From: Alginatibacterium sediminis
GTDB lineage: Bacteria > Pseudomonadota > Gammaproteobacteria > Enterobacterales > Celerinatantimonadaceae
Reading direction: 5' to 3'
NCBI RefSeq assembly: GCF_003610775.1
Contig: NZ_RAQO01000005.1
Location: 1 to 64,000 of the forward strand
DNA length: 64,000 nucleotides
The translations under genes were made by a program, and so were the position numbers. The first letter of the stretch is position 1. The number at the start of each line of letters is the position of its first letter. The notes beneath the pieces are model-generated. The model saw only the letters and a list, made by a program, of their open reading frames with translations. It searched no databases and was not told the DNA's origin. Shown here in pieces: positions 47,997-54,936 of this stretch.

Positions 47997-48660
47997 TCAC
48001 CACCCAAGTCAGGACTTACTGAGGCTGCACGCCTCTGGAGATGCAGATCTTGCGTTGAGTATTATCGTAAGTGCGCACTTAGACTTTTGTCCGCAATGCC
48101 GAGACAAAATTGCCGATATTGAGCAGCAAAACGCTGAGCAAATGTTGCTGCAACCTGAGACTGAAATGCCGAATTTTGAATCAATGATGTCTGGTATTTT
48201 GCAACAACAACAGATTGCGACTAGCCCTGAGACTAAGCCGAGCTCGGCACAAATAGTTTTAGAAGGTAGATGTTTCGATTTACCGCGGGTTCTATCTCGT
48301 CATCAGCAGCGTATAGAAGCGTGGCGACGGATCCCTGGCAAGTTGCACCGGGCTAAAATTCCGGCAGCTGTGAATGGCCAGCTCGATTTGTTACATATGG
48401 ATACTCAGGCGCAATTACCTGAGCATACCCACAAAGGCCAGGAATATACCTTGGTCTTACATGGAGAGTTTTCTGATGACAACGGCGTCTATAGTGCGGG
48501 CGACTTGTTGGTTAAGGGGCCAAATGATAGTCATCAGCCTCGAACTAATACTACTCAGGATTGCTTGTGCTTAACGTATTTAGACGCGCCATTGCACTTC
48601 AAATCCGGTTTAGCTAGTTTACTCAACCCTTTCAGCCAGTACTTTTTCGATAAAAACTGA
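47983..48660 (+). CDS. chrR: ChrR-type zinc anti-sigma factor with cupin domain
   Basis: ChrR holds the ECF sigma factor inactive until singlet oxygen or peroxides trigger release. The 225-residue protein has an N-terminal ZAS domain with His6/His7, His32, Cys36 and Cys39 (HLDFCPQC), matching the zinc ligands of Rhodobacter ChrR. The C-terminal cupin (from about 125) has His148, His150, Glu154 and His184. Their spacing is the same as that of the four cupin zinc ligands of Rhodobacter ChrR. So both zinc sites look intact. It overlaps the sigma gene by 14 bases. Confidence 0.9.
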   Translation: MKKCNHHPSQDLLRLHASGDADLALSIIVSAHLDFCPQCRDKIADIEQQNAEQMLLQPETEMPNFESMMSGILQQQQIATSPETKPSSAQIVLEGRCFDLPRVLSRHQQRIEAWRRIPGKLHRAKIPAAVNGQLDLLHMDTQAQLPEHTHKGQEYTLVLHGEFSDDNGVYSAGDLLVKGPNDSHQPRTNTTQDCLCLTYLDAPLHFKSGLASLLNPFSQYFFDKN

Positions 48661-48666
48661 GATTAG

Positions 48667-48694
48667 CGCCCTTTTTCTTTCGTGAACAAGGGCG
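48667..48694. terminator. hairpin between chrR and the convergent DUF2059 gene
   Basis: CGCCCTT (48667-48673) and AAGGGCG (48688-48694) form a 7-bp stem with a 14-base loop between convergent genes. It is modest and without a clear T-run on the far side. Confidence 0.4.
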
Positions 48695-48695
48695 A

Positions 48696-49136
48696 TTATT
48701 GTGATTGTTGAACTTGCATCGCTTTGCTAAGTCGTACTCGCAATTCAGCTTCATGACGCTTAGAAATCGTGGTTCCTATTTTTGCCCCTTCGCGAAATAA
48801 GATTGGCATAAGTTCAATAGATTTCCGGCCGGTTGGGGTTCGATAAAATTCGAGTAGATCCTGAATTTCTTGATCGCTGTAGTGGCTAGTATAGATAATC
48901 TCAAGTTCGTGGCTTACCGCTTCCCAGGTGAAATATTCCTGAGCCCAATTTCGCAGTACCGCCTCATAAGGTTTGAGTTCAGGATTCCGGGCAGTGACAT
49001 TAATCACAAACTGTTGTTGTAGTTTTATCGCATTTTGTCGACCTCCAAGTAATTCCAGCAACTCATCCACACTTTCCTGACTGTGGGCGAATTGACTAAT
49101 ACTAAGGAGCAGTAAAGCAAAGCTGAACTTTTTCAT
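48696..49136 (-). CDS. DUF2059 periplasmic protein
   Basis: This is a conserved exported protein of unknown function (146 residues). It has a signal peptide ending at about residue 19 (LLLLSISQFAHS). A helical DUF2059 domain follows, with YTSHYSDQEIQDLLEFYRTPTGRKSIE, the most conserved segment of the family, and PILFREGAKIG. It is a single gene, divergent from the DUF3859 gene. Confidence 0.82.
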   Translation of the reverse strand: MKKFSFALLLLSISQFAHSQESVDELLELLGGRQNAIKLQQQFVINVTARNPELKPYEAVLRNWAQEYFTWEAVSHELEIIYTSHYSDQEIQDLLEFYRTPTGRKSIELMPILFREGAKIGTTISKRHEAELRVRLSKAMQVQQSQ

Positions 49137-49205
49137 CTATAAATTCCTAAATTTTTGGCTTGAACTTGGGTACACTTATGACTTTGATAAGCATGGGTTA
49201 ATTCA

Positions 49206-49616
49206 ATGGCAAAAGCAAAAATACAGGCCAAATTGGTTAGTTATGGCCGTTATTCCACTTGGGACAGCCAAAGTAAAGACCTACCCGACATTCTCGAGTT
49301 TACCCAAACTGTAGAGGCAGTACTTGATGTGGAGTTCGGTATGGTTATCAATATCAAGAAAGCCAAAGGAGAAAAGCTCGAGTATTGCATCAACCATCCC
49401 CAGATCAGCGATAAACAAGGCCTTGCTATGGCCCCTTTTACAGGCGAGGTCTATGTTCGTAGTAATGATTGGAACTTCTTCCTTGGCGACACGGTTTGGC
49501 TGCCTTTAGAAGATAAGCTAGGTCCATGGGACCTGAGTTTAAGCCTGCATGGCAAAACTATTGCGCAAAAGACGATCACCTTAGTTAAAGCTCGCCCATT
49601 AGACTTATTTGATTAA
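49206..49616 (+). CDS. DUF3859 protein
   Basis: This 136-residue protein has no signal peptide or membrane segment and unknown function. Conserved-looking parts are DLPDILEFTQTVEAVLDVEFGMVINIKKAKGEK, PFTGEVYVRSNDWNFFLGDTVW and HGKTIAQKTITLVKA, which I associate with the DUF3859 family from memory. The fold looks all-beta. It is a single gene. Confidence 0.72.
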   Translation: MAKAKIQAKLVSYGRYSTWDSQSKDLPDILEFTQTVEAVLDVEFGMVINIKKAKGEKLEYCINHPQISDKQGLAMAPFTGEVYVRSNDWNFFLGDTVWLPLEDKLGPWDLSLSLHGKTIAQKTITLVKARPLDLFD

Positions 49617-49658
49617 TCTTCCATCGTAAGTTTACGAAAACCAACTCTTTAGATCTAA

Positions 49659-49680
49659 TTTTGACAAGTCTGTGTCAAAA
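49659..49680. promoter_or_regulatory. 8-bp dyad overlapping a consensus -35, before the ABC importer operon
   Basis: TTTTGACA (49659-49666), six bases, TGTCAAAA (49673-49680) form a perfect inverted repeat. Its left arm contains a perfect -35 hexamer TTGACA (49661-49666). A weak -10 (CCTATT, 49685-49690) follows at 18 bases. The layout suits a repressor operator, but no binding protein can be named. Confidence 0.45.
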
Positions 49681-49757
49681 GCACCCTATTCATGAAGTCT
49701 ATATTTTGCTAGCTTGATAAATCGATTGTTGTAGTAATCTATTAAAAGGACTTAATA

Positions 49758-50726
49758 ATGATTAAATCTTGGAGTCGCACATTAGTAGCCGCTAGTTTAG
49801 GACTAATGTTTACGTCATCAGTGATGGCACTTGATAACGCGCATGTTGCTATTACCCAAATTGTTGAACATCCAGCGCTTGATGCTGTACGTCAAGGCGT
49901 ACAAGATGAGTTGCTGGAGCAAGGCTATGTATTAGATGAAAATCTGAAATGGAGTTATGAAAGTGCTCAAGGTAGCCCTGCTACTGCGGCTCAGATCGCC
50001 AAAAAATTTGCCGGTGATAACCCTGATGTAATCGTTGCTATTGCGACTCCCTCTGCTCAAGCCGCAGCAGCTTCAGCCCGCGGTATTCCTGTCATATTTA
50101 GTGCTGTGACTGATCCGGTTGCCGCAAAACTGGTTAAAGGGCTGGACCAGCCAGGCGCATTTGTCACAGGTACCAGTGATATGTCGCCGATAGCCAAACA
50201 CTTAGAGCTAGTTCTAAAAGTCGTACCTGGAGCCAAGCGTATAGGCGTTATCTACAACCCTGGTGAGGCTAATTCGGTATCTTTAGTCGAGCTGGTGAAG
50301 CTTCATGCCGCCGAAATGAACCTAACAGTTGTTGAGGGCGCTGCAACTAAAAGTAGTGATGTTCAAACCGCGGCTCGTTCTCTAGTTGGTAAAGTAGATG
50401 CCATCTACTTACCCACCGATAATACTGTAATCTCGGCATTAGAAGCTGTGATTAAAGTCGGTGAACAAAACAAGATTCCAGTCATTTCCGCTGATACAGA
50501 GTCCGTTTCGCGCGGCGCTGTAGCAGCCCAAGGATTTAACTATTATGACGTTGGACGTCAAACCGGTGTGATGGTTGCTAAAGTTTTATCTGGAACGCCT
50601 ACCTCTGACATTCCTGTTGAGGGTGTAGAGAAGGTAGAACTTGTTGTTAACCCTGGCGCTGCACAACGCATGGGTATTGAACTGCCAAGTGAACTTATCT
50701 CCATGGCTAAAACTGTCGTTAAGTAG
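49758..50726 (+). CDS. ABC importer substrate-binding protein (COG2984/TrpX-like)
   Basis: This is the periplasmic binding protein of an ABC importer. The 322-residue protein has a signal peptide (about residues 1-24, VMALDNA). The type I binding fold follows, with VAITQIVEHPALDAVRQGV, DVIVAIATPSAQAAAAS, IPVIFSAVTDPVAAKLV, GVIYNPGEANS and IYLPTDNTVISAL, all typical of the COG2984 family. Streptococcal members have been linked to tryptophan. The ligand here is unknown. It is the first gene of a three-gene importer operon. Confidence 0.88.
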   Translation: MIKSWSRTLVAASLGLMFTSSVMALDNAHVAITQIVEHPALDAVRQGVQDELLEQGYVLDENLKWSYESAQGSPATAAQIAKKFAGDNPDVIVAIATPSAQAAAASARGIPVIFSAVTDPVAAKLVKGLDQPGAFVTGTSDMSPIAKHLELVLKVVPGAKRIGVIYNPGEANSVSLVELVKLHAAEMNLTVVEGAATKSSDVQTAARSLVGKVDAIYLPTDNTVISALEAVIKVGEQNKIPVISADTESVSRGAVAAQGFNYYDVGRQTGVMVAKVLSGTPTSDIPVEGVEKVELVVNPGAAQRMGIELPSELISMAKTVVK

Positions 50727-50747
50727 TTTCTACTAAGTTGGTATGCT

Positions 50748-51641
50748 TTGAGTTTAATCGCTTTTATGGGCGCGCTCGAGACCGGATTAATTTTTGGTCT
50801 CGTAGCTTTAGGCGTCTACATTTCATTTCGTATTCTTGATTTTCCTGATCTTACCGTTGATGGAAGCTTCCCTCTAGGAGCCGGTGTTGCCGCGGTTGCT
50901 ATTGTGTCGGGTGTGGATCCTTGGATTGCTACCTTCATGGCTACCTTCGCTGGCGCCTTAGCTGGTGCTTTGACCGCTTGGTTGAATGTGAAGTTAGGTA
51001 TTATGAATCTATTAGCATCGATTTTGGTGATGATTGCGCTGTATTCGATTAATTTGCGCATCATGGGCAAGCCAAATATTGCTCTACTGGGTGAAACCAC
51101 GGTCATTTCAGCGGTCGAAAATGGGCCCATTGCATACTACTTTGCAATACCCATGTTGCTCGCTGTGATTGTTGCAGTGGTCATGGTGTTGGTTGCTCTG
51201 CTGTTGCAATCTGAATTTGGACTATCGCTACGAGCCACTGGGTCTAATCAACGTATGGCACGTTCAAATGGCGTTAATACCGGATTGGCTACGATTTTGG
51301 GCATGGCTTTAGCAAATGCCTTGGTCGGCCTTGCAGGTGCCTTGTTTGCGCAAAGCCAGGGCAGTGCAGACATCACCATGGGAGTCGGGGTCATTGTCAT
51401 TGGATTGGCAGCGGTTATCGGTGGGGAAGCGCTATTGTCGACGCGTACGGTTGTCTTAGCTGTCATTGCCGCTGTTGTTGGGGCTGTTTTATATCGCCTT
51501 GCTATCGCTTTTGCGTTGAACGCTGATGTCATTGGACTCAAAGCACAAGATCTCAATTTGGTGACTGCACTTTTGGTTACGATTGCGATTGTATTACCGC
51601 GTTTTAAAAAACAACGTAGCCCAAAGTCGAAGGCGGTATAG
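50748..51641 (+). CDS. ABC importer permease (COG4120)
   Basis: This is the integral-membrane subunit of the importer, related to branched-chain amino acid permeases. The 297-residue protein has about eight hydrophobic segments. It has the conserved LGVYISFRILDFPDLTVDGSFPLGAGVAA near the N-terminus and the cytoplasmic loop LRATGSNQRMARSNGVNT that contacts the ATPase. The start appears to be TTG at 50748; the ATG at 50766 is an alternative. The stop directly abuts the ATG of the ATPase gene. Confidence 0.87.
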   Translation: MSLIAFMGALETGLIFGLVALGVYISFRILDFPDLTVDGSFPLGAGVAAVAIVSGVDPWIATFMATFAGALAGALTAWLNVKLGIMNLLASILVMIALYSINLRIMGKPNIALLGETTVISAVENGPIAYYFAIPMLLAVIVAVVMVLVALLLQSEFGLSLRATGSNQRMARSNGVNTGLATILGMALANALVGLAGALFAQSQGSADITMGVGVIVIGLAAVIGGEALLSTRTVVLAVIAAVVGAVLYRLAIAFALNADVIGLKAQDLNLVTALLVTIAIVLPRFKKQRSPKSKAV

Positions 51642-52436
51642 ATGATCGATGTAAAAGCATTAGACGTATATTTTAATCGCGGATTGCCTATCGAGAACCA
51701 CGTGCTACGCGGTTTAAGCTTGAGTATTGAGCAAGGACAGTTTGTAACCGTGATCGGCAGTAATGGTGCGGGGAAATCAACCTTGTTAAACGCTCTTTCT
51801 GGCGACGTAAATATTAGTGGCGGAGAAATTAGTATTGGCGATCAGCGTGTTGACCATTTGCAGTGCCATCAACGAGCCTCAATGGTCGCGCGTGTTTTTC
51901 AAGACCCCATGGCTGGAACTTGCGAAAAACTAAGTATCGCTGAGAATCTAGCTTTAGCGATGCGCCGCGGGAAAAAACGTGGGTTAGGATGGGCATTAAG
52001 GCGGCAATATCAGCAACAATTTGTGGCGGCTTTAAGCGAGCTTGGTCTAGGCTTAGAGAAGCGTCTCGATGATCAGATGGGACTTTTATCGGGTGGACAG
52101 CGTCAGGCGGTTAGTTTGCTTATGGCAACCTTGCAACCCATGCAGATATTGCTTTTAGATGAGCATACCGCTGCGCTTGATCCAAAAACCGCCAAGTTTG
52201 TATTGGAGCTTAGCGAACAATACATACGCAAACGGAAACTAACGGCATTGATGGTGACCCATAGCATGCAACAGGCTTTGGACCACGGGGATCGCACTAT
52301 TATGCTCCATGAAGGTCAAGTGGTGTTCGACATTCATGGGCCGGAGCGCGATAAAATGCAAATTGTCGACTTACTTAATTTGTTCGCTCAGACCAAAGGT
52401 GAACAGTTGAGCGACGACAGTCTATTACTGGGATGA
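51642..52436 (+). CDS. ABC importer ATP-binding protein (COG1101)
   Basis: This ATPase subunit has 264 residues, with Walker A GSNGAGKS (39-46), the Q-loop in VFQDPMAGTCEKLSI, signature LSGGQRQA and Walker B LLLDEHTAALDP. His in VTHSMQQAL is the H-loop. The segment FQDPMAGT and the EHTAALDP variant of Walker B are typical of the ATPases that pair with COG2984/COG4120 systems. The HD-GYP regulator begins 10 bases after its stop. Confidence 0.92.
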   Translation: MIDVKALDVYFNRGLPIENHVLRGLSLSIEQGQFVTVIGSNGAGKSTLLNALSGDVNISGGEISIGDQRVDHLQCHQRASMVARVFQDPMAGTCEKLSIAENLALAMRRGKKRGLGWALRRQYQQQFVAALSELGLGLEKRLDDQMGLLSGGQRQAVSLLMATLQPMQILLLDEHTAALDPKTAKFVLELSEQYIRKRKLTALMVTHSMQQALDHGDRTIMLHEGQVVFDIHGPERDKMQIVDLLNLFAQTKGEQLSDDSLLLG

Positions 52437-52446
52437 GGAACACGCC

Positions 52447-53457
52447 GTGACTATACAAAAAGTTCTGATTGTCGATGATAGTCCGAGCAACCAAGCGATA
52501 CTAGAAGCTAGTTTGCAAGATAGTTATGACTTAAAACAAGCCTATAATGGATTGGAAGGTTTGAATTTGGCCGCTCAATGGCTTCCTCAATTGATCTTGT
52601 TAGACATTCTAATGCCAGGAATTGACGGTTTTGAGGTCTGCCGCCAACTGAAGCGAAATCCCCTCACTAGTGCAATTCCGGTGATTTTCGTAACCTCTCG
52701 CATGGATGTTAACGATGAGCGTAAAGGCTTGGAAATTGGAGCGGTTGATTACATCACCAAACCTATTAATCCTTTTTTAGTTCAAAGCCGTGTTAAAACG
52801 CATTTAGCCTTATATGACCAGCAGCGAGAGTTGGGCAGACAAGTCAGTGAAATGACTGCTGAGTTGAAGGCCAGCCGTATGGAACTCATCAAGTGTTTAG
52901 GCAGGGCCTCAGAATATAACGACTTTGATACCGGTCAACACGCCGAGCGTATGAGTCGGTTTTCGGGATTAATTGCTAAAGCTATGGGTCTAGAAATGCG
53001 ATATTGCGACTTGTTACAAGCTGCTGCGCCGATGCACGACTTAGGTAAAATTGGTATCAACGACGCTATTTTATGTAAGCCCGGAAAACTTGACTCCGAA
53101 GAATGGGAATTGATGAAAAAGCATCCGGAATTTGGTGAACAAATTTTGGGTAAACCACAATCAGAACTATTAAAAATGGCGAGCAGTATAGCGGCATCAC
53201 ACCATGAGAAGTGGGATGGAAGCGGCTATCCGCGTAAGCTTAAGCAAGATCAAATCCCCTTGTGCGGACGGATTGTGGCGGTGGCAGATGTTTTCGACGC
53301 ATTGACTTGCATCAGGCCTTACAAAGACAGTTGGAGTTTTGAGGCTGCAGCTGACTACATCAAATCCAATGCCGGTACCCAGTTTGATCCTCAAGTAGTG
53401 CGTGCATTCAGTAGCTGTTTAGACGATATTAAGCAGGTTCAGCACCTTTACCAATGA
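52447..53457 (+). CDS. response regulator with HD-GYP domain
   Basis: This two-component output protein probably hydrolyses cyclic-di-GMP. Residues 1-125 are a receiver with IVDDSPSN, the phospho-acceptor Asp53 (LLDILMPGIDG), Thr in VTSR and Lys in ITKPI. After a short coiled coil (REL...ELKASRMELIK) comes the HD-GYP domain (about 150-330). That domain has HAERMSRFS, MHDLGKIGI, KHPEFGEQIL and SHHEKWDGSGYP, so both the HD and GYP motifs are intact. It starts with GTG at 52447. No histidine kinase is nearby. It may be cotranscribed with the importer. Confidence 0.9.
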   Translation: MTIQKVLIVDDSPSNQAILEASLQDSYDLKQAYNGLEGLNLAAQWLPQLILLDILMPGIDGFEVCRQLKRNPLTSAIPVIFVTSRMDVNDERKGLEIGAVDYITKPINPFLVQSRVKTHLALYDQQRELGRQVSEMTAELKASRMELIKCLGRASEYNDFDTGQHAERMSRFSGLIAKAMGLEMRYCDLLQAAAPMHDLGKIGINDAILCKPGKLDSEEWELMKKHPEFGEQILGKPQSELLKMASSIAASHHEKWDGSGYPRKLKQDQIPLCGRIVAVADVFDALTCIRPYKDSWSFEAAADYIKSNAGTQFDPQVVRAFSSCLDDIKQVQHLYQ

Positions 53458-53467
53458 TGGGATTTTC

Positions 53468-53686
53468 GTGAAAGACGCTTTTAAACAACTCAATCGAAAC
53501 TCGCAAAATAATTTTGCACAACAGCAACGCTTGATCAAACAAGTGCTAGCCGGAAAAAGCTGCCTTTGTGGAGAATGTAGCCAAGTACTGAGCTTAAAGC
53601 TCAAAGCTGAAGATGGATTTGCGTATGTTCGTTGTGCTAAAGGTTGTACTGAAATTCAACTTGATATGAGTCGTGCTGGAAAATAA
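53468..53686 (+). CDS. small cysteine-rich protein, unknown function
   Basis: I do not recognise a family. The 72-residue protein starts with GTG at 53468, ten bases after the HD-GYP gene. It has a polar helical N-terminus and then five cysteines in two clusters: CLCGEC (Cys32, 34, 37) and CAKGC (Cys56, 60). These may bind one zinc ion in a ribbon-like fold. The beta-rich middle (VLSLKLKAEDGFAYVRC) fits that idea. The tight spacing suggests it is the last gene of the same transcript. A strong hairpin overlaps its stop codon. Confidence 0.62.
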   Translation: MKDAFKQLNRNSQNNFAQQQRLIKQVLAGKSCLCGECSQVLSLKLKAEDGFAYVRCAKGCTEIQLDMSRAGK

Positions 53687-53714
53687 CGAGTGTTTACAGC
53701 AAACACTCGTTATT
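53682..53714. terminator. strong bidirectional hairpin between the Cys-rich gene and the bacterioferritin genes
   Basis: A perfect 14-bp stem (AATAACGAGTGTTT at 53682-53695, AAACACTCGTTATT at 53701-53714) with a 5-base loop lies between convergent genes and includes the stop codon of the upstream one. Confidence 0.72.
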
Positions 53715-53721
53715 GATTAAA

Positions 53722-54189
53722 TTACAGCTGGCTTTGAATGTAGTTTTCTATGCCTATTTTCTTGATCAAACCGAGCTGTTGTTCCAACCAATAGGTATGG
53801 TCATTTTCGGTGTCATCAATTAATTTTTGTAGCATATTACGCGTTACAAAGTCACTTTCTTGCTCGCACAATGCCATGGCTTTCTTAAGTAAAGCACCAA
53901 CGGTGTATTCTACCTGTAGATCATTACTAAGCATTGAAACAACATCGTGACCAACTTTAATCGGGTCGCGTTTACTCAAATCAGGCGTGCCTTCTAAGAA
54001 TAAAATACGTTGAATCAGCAATGATGCATGTTCTTTTTCGTCATCAAACTCATGATCAATGCGCTCAAACAGTTTGTTCATGCCCCAGTCTTCGTACATA
54101 CGAGAGTGGATAAAGTACTGGTCCATTGCCGTCAGTTCGTTGGCGAGAAGCTCATTTAGGGCGGTGATAATTGCCGGACTACCTTGCAT
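53722..54189 (-). CDS. bfr: bacterioferritin subunit with complete ferroxidase centre, no heme methionine
   Basis: This iron-storage subunit has 155 residues from the ATG at 54189 (AGGAG ribosome site). Ferroxidase ligands are present: Glu18, Glu51, His54, Glu94, Glu128 and His131 (one residue shifted). The position of the heme ligand Met52 is Lys. It is the second gene of a pair. The upstream partner keeps Met52 but has lost most ferroxidase ligands, so the two probably form a mixed 24-mer. The start is one base after the stop of that partner. Confidence 0.9.
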   Translation of the reverse strand: MQGSPAIITALNELLANELTAMDQYFIHSRMYEDWGMNKLFERIDHEFDDEKEHASLLIQRILFLEGTPDLSKRDPIKVGHDVVSMLSNDLQVEYTVGALLKKAMALCEQESDFVTRNMLQKLIDDTENDHTYWLEQQLGLIKKIGIENYIQSQL

Positions 54190-54190
54190 G

Positions 54191-54667
54191 TTAATCTCCT
54201 GATACGCTGTTGGCGGTAATATAGTTTTCAATACCGATCTTGTCGATTTGATAATGCTGGGTTTCTAGCCAATCCAAGTGATCTTCTTCATGGCTTAATA
54301 TTCCCTCGAGAAGTTCACGAGTAACAAAATCTTGAACTTGTTCACAATGGGCGATTGCTTCACGCAAGTCGGGCATTGCGTCAACTTGAAACTGAAGATT
54401 ACATGCCATTATTTCGGCTGTGTGTTCGCCAATGATCAATTGGTTAAGAGCCGACATGTTTGGAAGCCCCTCTAAAAACAACACTCGCTCAATTAAGTCA
54501 TCAGCTAACTTCATATTTTTAATCGACTTTTTGTAGTTAACACTATTTAGAGTCGAAATTCCCCAGTTCTTAAAAATTCGGGCAACTAAAAAATACTGAT
54601 TGATGGCGGTAAGCTGAGCTGTAAGAACCTTGTTTAGATTTTCCAAGACCTTAGGGTTACCTTGCAT
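54191..54667 (-). CDS. bfr: bacterioferritin subunit with heme methionine but degenerate ferroxidase centre
   Basis: This is the first gene of the bacterioferritin pair, 158 residues from the ATG at 54667 (GAGGGA upstream). A longer frame to 54733 would run through the promoter and is rejected. Met52, the axial heme ligand at the dimer interface, is present. Of the ferroxidase residues, Glu18 is Gln, Glu51 is Asn, His54 is Leu and Glu94 is Gln; only Glu127 and His130 remain. It should bind heme for electron release and rely on its partner for iron oxidation, as in the two-subunit bacterioferritins of Neisseria and Pseudomonas. Confidence 0.9.
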   Translation of the reverse strand: MQGNPKVLENLNKVLTAQLTAINQYFLVARIFKNWGISTLNSVNYKKSIKNMKLADDLIERVLFLEGLPNMSALNQLIIGEHTAEIMACNLQFQVDAMPDLREAIAHCEQVQDFVTRELLEGILSHEEDHLDWLETQHYQIDKIGIENYITANSVSGD

Positions 54668-54705
54668 ACGTCCCTCATTATTGATAAACAATTTACTAAC
54701 TGCAA

Positions 54706-54733
54706 AGTATAGCGCAAACTTGATTTGGATCAA
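54706..54733 (-). promoter_or_regulatory. bacterioferritin operon promoter
   Basis: On the minus strand TTGATC (54733-54728), 16 bases, TATACT (54711-54706). The expected start near 54699 leaves about 30 bases of leader to the ATG at 54667, which supports that start codon. Confidence 0.6.
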
Positions 54734-54936
54734 TTATTCATTATAAATCAAGCACTTTGAACCTAAATAAGTGTGATTACTACTTCGGTTTGAATTATTA
54801 CTCGATATTTTTCGTTGACCGAGCGTTCAGTTTCTTGATATCTGAGACAATCTACGGAAGAATGGTAATTTGCTCTAAACTAGTTAATACAATGGCCGTT
54901 AAAGTATTGATGTAGTTCTAATCAAAGGATGATGAT

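Noticed and set aside
54668-54733. N-terminal extension of the first bacterioferritin
   Set aside because: A good -10/-35 pair lies inside it, and GAGGGA supports the ATG at 54667.
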